From positions 1 to 64,000 of the forward strand of contig JAFYBJ010000015.1 in the NCBI GenBank assembly GCA_017540265.1: a DNA stretch of 64,000 nt, given 5' to 3'. This stretch comes from Lachnospiraceae bacterium. Its GTDB lineage: Bacteria > Bacillota > Clostridia > Lachnospirales > Lachnospiraceae. A program made the position numbers and the translations under genes. Position 1 is the stretch's first letter, and each line of letters begins with the position of its first letter. The notes beneath the pieces are model-generated. The model did no database searches. It was not told the DNA's origin and was given only the letters and a program-made list of their open reading frames with translations. This document shows, one piece after another, positions 36,961 through 46,583 of the stretch.

Positions 36961-38466
36961 TCAAAACCTTACTGCCCTTCCCCGTTCCTTAAGTACTTCC
37001 CTTACAAGCTCCCTTTCATCCATCGGATATTTTACGCCCTTTATCTCCTGATAGTCCTCATGTCCCTTACCTGCAAGCACTATCACATCGCCTTTTCTTG
37101 CATGGTCTATGCTCCATGCTATGGCATCCTTCCTGTCAGGAACCGTCACATATTCTCCGTCAGTTTTCTTTATACCTGTCTCTATGTCCTTTATTATATC
37201 CAAAGGCTCTTCATCCCTGGGATTATCGGAAGTGATCACGGTAAGATCCGAAAGCCTGCCTGAGACTTCACCCATGTCAAAGCGTCTGTCCCTTGAACGG
37301 TTTCCACCGCATCCAAAGACGGTTACAAGCCGTCCCGGTTCATATTCCTTAAGGGTGCGGAGCAATGATTCAAGAGCCATTGCATTATGGGCATAATCTA
37401 TCATGAAAGTATAATCATCAGAAACAGGAAGCATCTCTATCCTGCCTCTCACCTTTACTTCTCTTAATGCCTTAAGAATGGCTTCATCACTTACTCCAAA
37501 ATGACTGCATACCGAAACCGCGGCAAGTGCATTATATACGGAAAAACTCCCGGGAAGATCCACATAGGCATCGAGGGTCTTTTTACCGCTTATCTTAAAC
37601 CTGACACCCAGGGCACCGGCATCTTCCGTAAAGACCATATCCTTTGCAGCCATGTCGCTTCCTCTGTATCCGCCTTCCATATCCCCTCTTCCGAAGGTCT
37701 CGATAAGGCAGGAGGCATCTTTTATCATCTCTTTATAATATGCGTCATCACGGTTAAAGATCCCAGTTTTACAGCTCTTAAACAGCTTCTTTTTGCAATT
37801 TTTATAATCCTCAAAATCCTTATGTTCCCCGGGCCCCACATGGTCCGGGCTTAAATTCGTAAATATCCCCAGATCAAACACAAATCCCGCTGTTCTGTGC
37901 TGCATGAGCCCCTGTGAGGATACCTCCATCACCGCTGCGCTGCACCCGTTTTCTGCCATTTCCGCCAGATATTCCTGTACGGCATAGGACTCCGGTGTCG
38001 TATTCACGGAACTTATATGCCTTTTTCCGGTATCGATCTCTATAGTTCCTATAAGCCCCGTCTTTATTCCGGCATTTTCAAGAATATTCTTTACCATATA
38101 AGCAGAGGTGGTCTTGCCCTTTGTTCCGGTGATCCCTATGGTTTTTAACTTCTCTGCAGGATGTCCAAACCATGCAGCCGATGCCACTCCGAGAGCATAT
38201 CTGGTATCTTCCGTAAGTACCACGTTCATATCCCCGGTATCCATGCCATCCGGTATGTATTCGCAAAGCACGGCGGCAGCTTTCTTATCCGAAGCTTCGG
38301 CGATCTTATCATGACCGTCGAAACGTATGCCTTTTATACATACAAAAAGACATCCCTCCACTATCTTTCGGGAATCATATACAAGAGCCGTGATCTCCGG
38401 ATCCTCTTTTATTCCGTTCTTTATGCTTTTTACGGGTATATCTTTGATAAGATCATTTAATCTCAT
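36961..38466 (-). CDS. murE: UDP-MurNAc-tripeptide ligase MurE (meso-DAP type)
   Basis: 501 residues. It has the Mur ligase ATP site GTKGKTT (114-120), the central FTNLSPDHVGPGEH, and the C-terminal DNPR motif (414-417) that marks enzymes adding meso-diaminopimelate. The wall is therefore probably mDAP-based. The gene follows the acyltransferase-like gene with a 58-base gap that holds a perfect TATAAT (38511-38516) but a poor -35 at the matching distance, so an internal promoter is only possible. GGAAGAGG serves as ribosome site. Confidence 0.96.
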   Translation of the reverse strand: MRLNDLIKDIPVKSIKNGIKEDPEITALVYDSRKIVEGCLFVCIKGIRFDGHDKIAEASDKKAAAVLCEYIPDGMDTGDMNVVLTEDTRYALGVASAAWFGHPAEKLKTIGITGTKGKTTSAYMVKNILENAGIKTGLIGTIEIDTGKRHISSVNTTPESYAVQEYLAEMAENGCSAAVMEVSSQGLMQHRTAGFVFDLGIFTNLSPDHVGPGEHKDFEDYKNCKKKLFKSCKTGIFNRDDAYYKEMIKDASCLIETFGRGDMEGGYRGSDMAAKDMVFTEDAGALGVRFKISGKKTLDAYVDLPGSFSVYNALAAVSVCSHFGVSDEAILKALREVKVRGRIEMLPVSDDYTFMIDYAHNAMALESLLRTLKEYEPGRLVTVFGCGGNRSRDRRFDMGEVSGRLSDLTVITSDNPRDEEPLDIIKDIETGIKKTDGEYVTVPDRKDAIAWSIDHARKGDVIVLAGKGHEDYQEIKGVKYPMDERELVREVLKERGRAVRF

Positions 38467-38524
38467 ACGAAAACCTCTTCCTGTATGCCGTCTTTTGGAT
38501 CGTTCAAAGAATTATACACACTTT

Positions 38525-39592
38525 TTAAACATCGTTGTGTATATCTTTTTCAGTATCATGCATAGCTTTAAATACGGGCAGCTTAAACAGATATATCCAG
38601 AATACCACCACCGCTATAAGAACTATGATAACCGTTCCTCTTGTCAGGAAATTATTATCCGTGATACGGAAGATAATATCACCGGCCGCCGCGGCAAGGT
38701 TGGATGCCCATAATACATTTAACGCTGCAAGACACGTCTCCATATTCTTTCCGAGGAAATTAAGCGCTGTTACGTTTTCTATCCACACTGCAAGGCAGAA
38801 AGCCCCCTCACACATAAGCACGGAAAAGATCACGGAAACAAGAATATTTCTGAAATCCATGAACTCCCAACGGGAATGATACGCTAAAAGACCTGCCGTA
38901 AGTCCGGGAACCAGAAGAAGAAAGGCGCCGGGCAGCGCAAAAAATATCCTGCGGTGCTTTGATTCCTTAAGCCTTGCAGCCGCAAGGCAGCCAATGGAGA
39001 TAAAGAAAAATGCAAGCACTATGCGCATAAAAAATATCACAACTTTTCCCGTATCCGGGGTGGAAAAAATATGAAACAGCGTTATAAAAACAATTATTCC
39101 CACAGATGTGATAAGAAAAGACGGAACCGTTCCCGCCTTTTTTCTTAAAAGCATAAAAAGCAGAAGCGATATTGCAGCCGCCGGAAATACCCACAACTCC
39201 CTTATCCCATATAATGACACGCTTTCAAGCACTCCTGTTTTAAGCCCTTCATCAAACGCTGTACCTTTTGCTATCATGGAAAGGGCTTCTCCGGCAAGTC
39301 TGATCAGGGAAAAAACAATATACGGAAGCATAAGCCTCTTAAGAACGAAGCTTATTATTTCCCTCCACTCCTTCTTAAAAAAACCGGTCTCCTCCGCTTC
39401 ATATCCGAATGCGGCAAGAAGCAACGGAATTGATACCGCATCAAAAGCATTCCTTAAACCATCAGGCAGAAGCCCCGTGATCACGGCTCCGTATAAAAGC
39501 AGGGCAAAACCTCTGCATAAATGCACAGCCCGTCCGTGCCTTAAAACATTTGCCTCCGATATCTTTTCTTTTTCTTTTCCGCGTTTTGGCAT
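38525..39592 (-). CDS. Acyltransferase-3-like multipass membrane protein (divergent)
   Basis: 355 residues with about ten hydrophobic segments and a basic N-terminus (MPKRGKEKEK). The start HLCRGFALLLYGAVITGLL and the segment FDAVSIPLLLAAFGYEAEETGFFKKEWREI mimic the pattern of acyltransferase-3 proteins (catalytic GH region, then PLFFFLSG, then basic loop), and LKRLMLPYIVFSLI fits the following helix. However, the usual Gly-His in helix 1 is not evident, so it may be inactive or a related family. It begins one base after the recJ stop. Cell-surface sugar or lipid modification is a guess from family resemblance. Confidence 0.6.
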   Translation of the reverse strand: MPKRGKEKEKISEANVLRHGRAVHLCRGFALLLYGAVITGLLPDGLRNAFDAVSIPLLLAAFGYEAEETGFFKKEWREIISFVLKRLMLPYIVFSLIRLAGEALSMIAKGTAFDEGLKTGVLESVSLYGIRELWVFPAAAISLLLFMLLRKKAGTVPSFLITSVGIIVFITLFHIFSTPDTGKVVIFFMRIVLAFFFISIGCLAAARLKESKHRRIFFALPGAFLLLVPGLTAGLLAYHSRWEFMDFRNILVSVIFSVLMCEGAFCLAVWIENVTALNFLGKNMETCLAALNVLWASNLAAAAGDIIFRITDNNFLTRGTVIIVLIAVVVFWIYLFKLPVFKAMHDTEKDIHNDV

Positions 39593-39593
39593 A

Positions 39594-41384
39594 TCAAAAA
39601 AAATCCTCTACTGTAAGCTGTATCTTCTTTTCACCCCTGAATACATTATATGCCGCCGTATAAGCAGCATTGAATACTAAGCCCGGGCGAAAAATTTTAC
39701 CGGAGCCTGAGTCCGTTAAAACATCCACTCCGTATTTCTTTTCCATAAGTTCATTAAAGAGATCAAGCCCCTTAAAAAGCATGATCTCATGCTCTGTACC
39801 GTTGTCTGAAACCTTAAGTTTTGCGCAGTTTTTCTTTGCTCCCATGATACGGATCCCCCTAAGCTCCAAGCCCCTTCTTGCAAATACGGGCCTGTCATTT
39901 CCCCCACCGAAGGGTTCCATAAGCTTAAGCGCATCTAAAAGTCTTTCATCCGCGTATGATAAAGGAAGTTCCATATCGATCATCAGCTTCCCTTTAAGAT
40001 CTTCCTCCGTAAGGGTGCAGTTCTCATTGAGGCGCCTGCGCATCGTATCCAGATCCTTTTCCTCTATCGAAAAACCGGCCGCCTGCTCATGGCCGCCGTA
40101 TTTTGTGAAGATCTCCGATATCTTTGTCATCTCGGCATACATATTATAAGCAGGTATCGAACGGCCTGATCCTTTTAAACCTGATTCGGCCCTTGTAAGA
40201 ACAAATACAGGTTTTGAAAAACGCTCCCTTAATCTTCCGGCCACTATGCCTGCCACGCTCTCGTGACAGTCAGGTATAAATATCACAAGCACCCTGTCCT
40301 TATCATAGCCTTCATTCTCTGCTATATCAAGAGCAGCGTTAACAGCCGCCTCTGTCATGGTCTTTCTTGATACATTATACTCCTTAAGCTCACCTGCCTT
40401 ACGCATAGCCTCATCCTTATTATCTTCAAGGAAAAGCAAAAGAGCCTTATCAGCACTGTCAAGACGCCCTGCGGCATTTATGCAGGGCCCGATGACAAAG
40501 CCCAGCTGGAAAGCATTTAAGTCCGCCCTGTCTATTCCGTTTACATCAATAAGCTCGTTTAAGCCGGGTGCGGGAGTGCTCTGCATACACTTTAATGCTT
40601 CCTTCAGGATGATCCTGTTCTCGTCAATAAGAGGCATTATATCCCCTACAGTCGCAAGTGCCGCAAGCTGCATGAGTTCTTCCCTGAACTGACTGTTTTC
40701 GTATACGTTTGCAAAACGGTTTCCGGCAAGGGCGTTATCATAAAGATACGATATGAATTTAAATGCGATCATCCCCCCGCAGATATCTTTGAAAGGATAT
40801 GTACAGTCTTCCTGCTTTGGATCCACAATATAAAGCGCCCCGGGAAGGAGATATCTCCTTCCCGAAGGCGTCTCTTCATAAGGTACTTCATGATGATCCG
40901 TGATCACAAGGGATATACCGTACTTAGCGGCAAGCTCTGCCTCGGCTCTGGCCGATATGCCGTTATCACAGGTGAGTATCACCTCCACACGGTCTCTTTT
41001 TGCTTCTTCTATGAGACGGGCATTCATCCCGTACCCATCCTTTATCCTGTGAGGAATGGCCGCGGAAACATCCGCACCTAATGCCCTTAAACCCTTGACC
41101 AGTATGGCAGTTGATGTCACACCGTCTATGTCATAATCACCTATTACACGTATCTTCTTCCCTTCGGTAACGGCTGCAGCAATAAACCTGCAGGCGCCGT
41201 CCATATCCTTCATAAGGCCGGGATCATGCATATCCTTAAGACTGCCGTGAAGATACTTTTCGATCTTTTCATCGGTATCTATGCCACGGTTTACCATGAG
41301 CCTGGCGGCAGCGGCCGGAATACCGTGCCTTGCTCCAGTCTCCGTAAAATTACCGCTCTTCCTTATCAGATACCATGAAGGCAT
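39594..41384 (-). CDS. recJ: Single-stranded-DNA-specific exonuclease RecJ
   Basis: 596 residues, close to the classical bacterial length. The DHH motifs are IGDYDIDGVTS, LTCDNGISA, VITDHHEVP and YIVDPKQEDC; the DHHA1 region has CHESVAGIVAGRLRERF and KYGGHEQAAGFSI. It degrades single-stranded DNA 5' to 3' in recombination and repair. It follows the foldase gene by 14 bases. Confidence 0.96.
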   Translation of the reverse strand: MPSWYLIRKSGNFTETGARHGIPAAAARLMVNRGIDTDEKIEKYLHGSLKDMHDPGLMKDMDGACRFIAAAVTEGKKIRVIGDYDIDGVTSTAILVKGLRALGADVSAAIPHRIKDGYGMNARLIEEAKRDRVEVILTCDNGISARAEAELAAKYGISLVITDHHEVPYEETPSGRRYLLPGALYIVDPKQEDCTYPFKDICGGMIAFKFISYLYDNALAGNRFANVYENSQFREELMQLAALATVGDIMPLIDENRIILKEALKCMQSTPAPGLNELIDVNGIDRADLNAFQLGFVIGPCINAAGRLDSADKALLLFLEDNKDEAMRKAGELKEYNVSRKTMTEAAVNAALDIAENEGYDKDRVLVIFIPDCHESVAGIVAGRLRERFSKPVFVLTRAESGLKGSGRSIPAYNMYAEMTKISEIFTKYGGHEQAAGFSIEEKDLDTMRRRLNENCTLTEEDLKGKLMIDMELPLSYADERLLDALKLMEPFGGGNDRPVFARRGLELRGIRIMGAKKNCAKLKVSDNGTEHEIMLFKGLDLFNELMEKKYGVDVLTDSGSGKIFRPGLVFNAAYTAAYNVFRGEKKIQLTVEDFF

Positions 41385-41398
41385 TAGATCCGTGCTCC

Positions 41399-42577
41399 TT
41401 ATTCGTTTATGGTCACATTTTCAAGAAGATAGTCAAATGCCATCTTTTCAACCACAGCCTGTACAAGATAGCCTCTTCCGTACTCATCGGCAAAAGCCTC
41501 AAGCTCTGCCGCGCCATAGCCCTGTTCGGTATAGAACGCATCTATGTCCTCTTCGGTGCAGGTCATGCCTTCCGCCTTGAAAACATATTCCAGGGCCATT
41601 GAACGCTCTGTCTGCTGCTTTGCCTGGCTTGAAAGCTCCTCCTTGTATTCCGCAGGAGAATTACAATCAAGCAGCTCATATGCTTCGGAATACATTTCCT
41701 GGCCGAAATATGAATTATACTGGTTCATCTGGCTCTCATATCCGGCATTGAGCACTTTTTCAAGATTTTTCATATAAGCGGAAGGATACTTGTTTATCAG
41801 CGTATTCTCCGATATCGTATCATTTAAAACGCTTTCCTTGTTTTCCTCAACATATCCGTCGATTATGGACTGTCTGTATTCATCAACTGTAGCATAGCCA
41901 GAGCTGTTTGCGGATACAAATTCGTCGGTAAGCTCGGGAAGCTCGTATATGCCGTTTAAAGTCACGGTATAGCTTGCGGTCTTCCCTGCCCTTTCCTCAT
42001 CTTCATCATCCTCCGGGAAAGTCACATCCACGTTAAAAGTCTCACCTTTGCTGCGTCCCGTAAGAGCAGCGTCAAACGTTTCGGAGATCACTGCATCGCC
42101 GATGGTCATATCTTCACCGGTATCTTCGGATGCGTCATATTCTTCTCCATCCATTACGGAAGTATAGCTTACATTAACCTTGTCCCCTGAAACGGACACC
42201 TTTGAAACGTCTTCTGAAAGAGCCTCATATTCCGAAAGGAACTCATTTATATCCGCCTGTACAGTCTCGTCATCCGGAAGCAGATCTGACTTATTAAGAG
42301 TCAAAGCCTTATAATCAAAACTCACATCCGAATCACCGACACCTTTTATCATTCCGGCATCCGTAAGATACCTGGAATAATCCACAACAGCAGCCTGCTT
42401 CATGATCACATATACAACTATGGCTGCAATGATAGCTAAGGGAATGAGCACTGACCAGACTCTTGCCATTGCCTTTTTTGCCCTGCCTGCGCGCCTTGCG
42501 CTTTCCTGCTCCATACGCTTTTGCTTTGAACGGCTGATATTCTGCTCGTTCTTTATTTCATCATTCTTATCCGCCAT
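41399..42577 (-). CDS. Membrane-anchored trigger-factor-like peptidyl-prolyl isomerase
   Basis: 392 residues from ATG 42577 (MADKNDEIK), placed by GGAGG. A basic cytoplasmic N-terminus (RSKQKRMEQESARRAGRAKK) precedes one membrane helix (about 41-59), so the rest faces outside. Residues about 115-205 look like an FKBP/trigger-factor isomerase domain (DKVNVSYTSVMDGEEYD, GEDMTIGDAVISETFDAAL, KGETFNVDVTFPED). Residues about 210-392 are helical, like the trigger factor C-terminal chaperone arms (ELTDEFV, EYRQSIIDGY). The ribosome-binding domain is replaced by the anchor. Its position directly after secDF suggests it folds freshly exported proteins. Confidence 0.82.
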   Translation of the reverse strand: MADKNDEIKNEQNISRSKQKRMEQESARRAGRAKKAMARVWSVLIPLAIIAAIVVYVIMKQAAVVDYSRYLTDAGMIKGVGDSDVSFDYKALTLNKSDLLPDDETVQADINEFLSEYEALSEDVSKVSVSGDKVNVSYTSVMDGEEYDASEDTGEDMTIGDAVISETFDAALTGRSKGETFNVDVTFPEDDEDEERAGKTASYTVTLNGIYELPELTDEFVSANSSGYATVDEYRQSIIDGYVEENKESVLNDTISENTLINKYPSAYMKNLEKVLNAGYESQMNQYNSYFGQEMYSEAYELLDCNSPAEYKEELSSQAKQQTERSMALEYVFKAEGMTCTEEDIDAFYTEQGYGAAELEAFADEYGRGYLVQAVVEKMAFDYLLENVTINE

Positions 42578-42619
42578 GATATCCTCCACTAAAACAATCT
42601 AAAAGCTTTTCCATGAATC

Positions 42620-45055
42620 TCAGTCATCATCATCTTCCGAAGGCTTAAACTTCTGTCTGAGCACATACCAGAGTGCTCCGGTCACGCATACCGATGAATA
42701 AGTACCGCTTACGATACCTATCATAAGGGGAAGTGCAAATTCCCTGATGGAAGAAACGCCCAGGATATAGAGCATAACTACCATGATGACGGTCGTTAAT
42801 GATGTGAATATACTTCTTGAAAGGGTCTGGCTGACTGATCTGTTCACCACATCTGCCAGTGTATCCTTCCTCTTCATGGATTTAAGATTTTCTCTTATAC
42901 GGTCAAATATTACTATGGTCGCATTTATGGAATAACCCACTATCGTAAGCATGCAGGCTATGAATGTGGAACTTACGGAAAGCCTTACAACCGCATAGAA
43001 AGTAAGTGTTACGAGCACGTCATGTACAAGAGCCGCAACAGAGCTTATACCGAATCGGATATCACTGAACCTGAACCATATGTATATGAGCATGAGTATT
43101 GCCGCAACTGCCACTGCAGTAATGGATTCCCTCTTCATCTCACCGGATATGGTGGAACCTATGGTCTCAGCCGTGATCTGTGATTCCAAAACTCCCTGAT
43201 CAGTTTCCATATAGTCAATGAATTCCTGTCTTTCATCAACGTCAAGTACTCTTGTCTTAAATATCACTTCGTTTGTATCATTTACCAGCTGATAGGAAAC
43301 ATTCGCATCCCCTGTGATATCTTCAAGCACCGGAACTATTTCATTATCAAGCACGTCAGCGGAGGGAACCTCCGAAAATGCTACGGTTGTAGCTGTACCA
43401 CCCTTGAATTCAAGGGAATAATTAAGCGCATCGCCTGTCTTTGCGCCGAATATGACCATTGCCGCAACGCCTATGCAGATAACGCCGATTGAGATGCCGA
43501 AGAAAAGATTCTTCTTTGAGATGAAATCTATAACCTTGTCCTCTTTCTTCTTCTGATCCGCTGTCATGCCATAAAGCTTTTCATTCTGCAGACCCAGAGC
43601 ATAGAAAGCGTTGATGAGTGACTTTGTGATAACAAGTGCCGTGAACATGGAAAGGATGATACCTATAGCCAGTGTATATCCGAAACCTTTGATGGTTCCG
43701 CTTCCCATTCCTATAAGCACGAACGCTGCGATGAGTGTGGTGATGTTACCGTCAATGATGGCAGAAAGCGCTTTTGCAAAACCTTCATCTATAGCGCCTT
43801 TTACAGAAGATCCTGATTTAAGCTCTTCCTTTATACGGGCGAAAATGATAACGTTCGCATCCACCGCCATACCTATGGAAAGAATGATACCTGCGATACC
43901 GGGAAGAGTAAGCGTAAGTTCGAAAAGGTTTATTATCATCACATCAAGCAATGCGTAAAGCACTAAGCCTATGGAGCTTGCAAAGCCCGGAAGCTTATAG
44001 TTTACACACATGAAGAGAATGATTATCGCAAGACCGATAAGTCCCGCAAGAAGGCTGGTACGTACGGCATCAGAGCCAAGCTGCGCACCAACAACATTTG
44101 ATCTTAACTCGGAAAGCTCTAACTTAAGACCACCGATCCTGATGTTCTGTGCAAGATTCTGCGCTTCCACCGCATCAGCCATGCCGGTTATCTGCGCGCT
44201 TCCGCCGCTTATCTTCTCATTTACATGAGGAACGGAAAGCATCTCGCCGTCATAGTAAATACCGATGGTACCGGAAAGGTCACCTGACTGTTTTCCGGCA
44301 GCCTCGCCTGTTGCTTCGGCAAACGCCGAGGATCCGGCAGGAGTGAAGCTTAAGCTCACCACATGCTGGGTCTGATTGAAATCATCCGTATAGCTCTGCG
44401 CTTCGGATGATGCGACATCTGTTCCGCTTATGACCGTATCACCGTTTGCAACAATCTCATCAATAGGTCTTGTCAGATGATAAACAGTCTGCACATGACT
44501 TGCATTCTGTATCTCATAACGTACCATGCTTCCGTTTTCATCCGTCTTGGGATCTCCGGTTTCACTGTCATAGAGATAGCTGATGGTACCGATGGTTATG
44601 AAATATGTGCCGTCTTCCCTGTAAACCTGCTGACCGTCAGAAGCAGTCGTAAGCAGCTCATAGTTATAGGAACCGTCCACAGAGCTTAAAGCTCTTATGA
44701 AATACAGGGATCCGGGGCTTCCAAGATCTGCAAGTATTGCATTTGCATCCGTAACACCGGGGATCTCTATGCTTATCCTTCTGTCGCCTTCGGGATATAC
44801 ATTTGATTCAGTGGAATACTGGTCGACACGTTTTCTTAATTTGAATACCGTATCATCCAGATCTGCTGCTGAGGGAGCCGCATCTCCGACAACCTCGTAG
44901 GTGATGCTGACACCGCCGGCCAGGTCGAGACCCAGCTTCGTGTTCTTTGCAGACAGATATCCATTTTCTCCGATCCCGAAGAATGTGATGAATCCTGCAG
45001 CCGCAAGTGCCGCTATCATCACAAGGACCACTATGACGCCGCGTGATTTTTTCAT
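42620..45055 (-). CDS. secDF: Fused protein translocase subunit SecDF
   Basis: 811 residues. The SecD half (about 1-470) has KLGLDLAGGVSITYEV, the large extracytoplasmic loop with SLSFTPAGSSAFAEAT, and the transmembrane GIAGIILSIGMAVDANVIIFARIKEEL with its essential Asp. The SecF half (about 490-800) repeats this with SLEFKGGTATTV and VGYSINATIVIFDRIRENL. SecDF uses the proton gradient to pull preproteins through SecYEG. The gene follows scfB by 59 bases. Confidence 0.97.
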   Translation of the reverse strand: MKKSRGVIVVLVMIAALAAAGFITFFGIGENGYLSAKNTKLGLDLAGGVSITYEVVGDAAPSAADLDDTVFKLRKRVDQYSTESNVYPEGDRRISIEIPGVTDANAILADLGSPGSLYFIRALSSVDGSYNYELLTTASDGQQVYREDGTYFITIGTISYLYDSETGDPKTDENGSMVRYEIQNASHVQTVYHLTRPIDEIVANGDTVISGTDVASSEAQSYTDDFNQTQHVVSLSFTPAGSSAFAEATGEAAGKQSGDLSGTIGIYYDGEMLSVPHVNEKISGGSAQITGMADAVEAQNLAQNIRIGGLKLELSELRSNVVGAQLGSDAVRTSLLAGLIGLAIIILFMCVNYKLPGFASSIGLVLYALLDVMIINLFELTLTLPGIAGIILSIGMAVDANVIIFARIKEELKSGSSVKGAIDEGFAKALSAIIDGNITTLIAAFVLIGMGSGTIKGFGYTLAIGIILSMFTALVITKSLINAFYALGLQNEKLYGMTADQKKKEDKVIDFISKKNLFFGISIGVICIGVAAMVIFGAKTGDALNYSLEFKGGTATTVAFSEVPSADVLDNEIVPVLEDITGDANVSYQLVNDTNEVIFKTRVLDVDERQEFIDYMETDQGVLESQITAETIGSTISGEMKRESITAVAVAAILMLIYIWFRFSDIRFGISSVAALVHDVLVTLTFYAVVRLSVSSTFIACMLTIVGYSINATIVIFDRIRENLKSMKRKDTLADVVNRSVSQTLSRSIFTSLTTVIMVVMLYILGVSSIREFALPLMIGIVSGTYSSVCVTGALWYVLRQKFKPSEDDDD

Positions 45056-45114
45056 TTCCTTTTTCTCCTTACTCCTTTACTTCTTTAACTTAATATATTG
45101 AAGATCTTTGAAGA

Positions 45115-46488
45115 TCATTCTTCCATTGCTTCCACTGCTTTTAACATTATCGCGCATTCTATACGTTTCCTCTGCAGAGTGCAGCCGGTCTCGTACGCAC
45201 CGCTTATATCTCCGGTGAAGTGCTCTGAATTGGCCATGCAGCCTCCGCTGCAATAATACCTTGCAAAGCATTTTTTGCATTCCGGCTTTGAATACACATT
45301 GCAATCATGGAAACGCTTTTGGAGATCCTTCTTCTCTATTCCTTTAAAGATATCTCCCAATTTATATTCTTCCTGCCCCACAAACTGATGGCATGGATAT
45401 ATGTCACCCCAGGGTGTCACGGATATATATTCACATCCGGCTCCGCATCCCGAAAGCCTTTTATATACACAGGGACCTCCTTCGAGATCTATCATAAAGT
45501 GGAAGAAATTAAAACCCTTTCCTTCCCTCCGCCTCTTTATCATCTCGCCTGCAAGTATATCGTACTGTTCCATAAGCCCGGGGACATCTTCATCCGTAAG
45601 GGCATAGCTTTCAGTGGGCGCAGCCACCACAGGCTCTACGGAGATCTGCTTAAATCCCATATCGGCAAGATGCAGCACATCCGCAGCAAAATCAGTATTG
45701 AAATGCGTATAGGTGCCGCGAACATAATAATTCGTCTGGTTTCTCGACTCCGCAGCCTTTATGTATTTCGGAAGTATATCCTCATAGCTTCCCTTTCCGT
45801 TTCTGTAAGGGCGCATGCGGTCGTGGACATCCTTCCTTCCGTCAATGGAAAGCACAAGATTGCTCATTTCCTTATTAACGAATTCCATTATGTCGTCATT
45901 AAGAAGCGTTCCGTTTGTGGTAAGTGTAAAACGGAAAAGTTTACCTTTTTCCTTCTCTATGCTGCGGCCGTATGCCACAAGCTGCTTTACCACGTCCCAG
46001 TTTAAAAGAGGTTCCCCTCCGAAGAAATCCACTTCAAGATTGTGTCTGCTGCCGGAATTCTCTACCAGGAAATCCAAAGCCCTCTTTCCGACTTCAAAAC
46101 TCATAAGCCCTGTGGGGCCGTGATATTCACCGTCTCCCGCAAAGCAGTATTTGCAGCCCAAATTACAGGCATGAGCAATATGCAGGCACATAGCCTTAAC
46201 TACCGTCTCCCTTTCCGTGAAGCGGTGGATATAAGGCTCATATTCATCCTCTGCAAAAAGCTCGCCCCTGTTCTTGAGTTCCAGTATCTCTTCTATGGCC
46301 TCTTTTTTTTCGATATCAAGAAGACTTCCCCCGTATTTGAGCGCTATCTCATCATCTGAAAGACCTGCCTTAAGATCTTCCTCAACCCGAGGTATCATCT
46401 CATATACAAGATCGTCCACGATATGGACACTGCCTGAATTAACATCCAGTACTATATTTAAGCCGTTACTTTTATATTCGTGTATCAT
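45115..46488 (-). CDS. scfB: Radical SAM/SPASM maturase of the SCIFF peptide
   Basis: 457 residues. The N-terminal region (about 1-95) should be the RiPP recognition element that binds the precursor. The radical SAM cluster motif is CNLGCKYCFAG with Cys108, Cys112 and Cys115. The C-terminal SPASM region has further cysteines (CVYKRLSGCGAGCEYI, YPCHQF, CKKCFARYYCSGGC) for auxiliary iron-sulfur clusters. Such enzymes form thioether crosslinks between Cys side chains and other residues of the peptide, giving a ranthipeptide. It lies 95 bases after the peptide gene, which fits the SCIFF family exactly. The start at 46488 has a close AGGA. Confidence 0.94.
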   Translation of the reverse strand: MIHEYKSNGLNIVLDVNSGSVHIVDDLVYEMIPRVEEDLKAGLSDDEIALKYGGSLLDIEKKEAIEEILELKNRGELFAEDEYEPYIHRFTERETVVKAMCLHIAHACNLGCKYCFAGDGEYHGPTGLMSFEVGKRALDFLVENSGSRHNLEVDFFGGEPLLNWDVVKQLVAYGRSIEKEKGKLFRFTLTTNGTLLNDDIMEFVNKEMSNLVLSIDGRKDVHDRMRPYRNGKGSYEDILPKYIKAAESRNQTNYYVRGTYTHFNTDFAADVLHLADMGFKQISVEPVVAAPTESYALTDEDVPGLMEQYDILAGEMIKRRREGKGFNFFHFMIDLEGGPCVYKRLSGCGAGCEYISVTPWGDIYPCHQFVGQEEYKLGDIFKGIEKKDLQKRFHDCNVYSKPECKKCFARYYCSGGCMANSEHFTGDISGAYETGCTLQRKRIECAIMLKAVEAMEE

Positions 46489-46502
46489 TCCTGTTTCGCT
46501 AA

Positions 46503-46550
46503 ACTGTATTTCATACAGTAATGAAGCAGCGGCCTCCCGGACGCTGCCTC
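46503..46550 (-). terminator. Two hairpins between scfA and scfB (candidate attenuator)
   Basis: On the minus strand GAGGCAGCG (46542-46550) pairs with CGCTGCTTC (46523-46531), and ACTGTAT (46513-46519) pairs with ATACAGT (46503-46509) followed by TT only. They could limit transcription into scfB or protect the 3' end of the short scfA message, so that peptide is made in excess over maturase. No long T run is present, so full termination is unlikely. Confidence 0.5.
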
Positions 46551-46583
46551 CATGGGATTAGGTCCCTTAAAAGACATCTGTTC

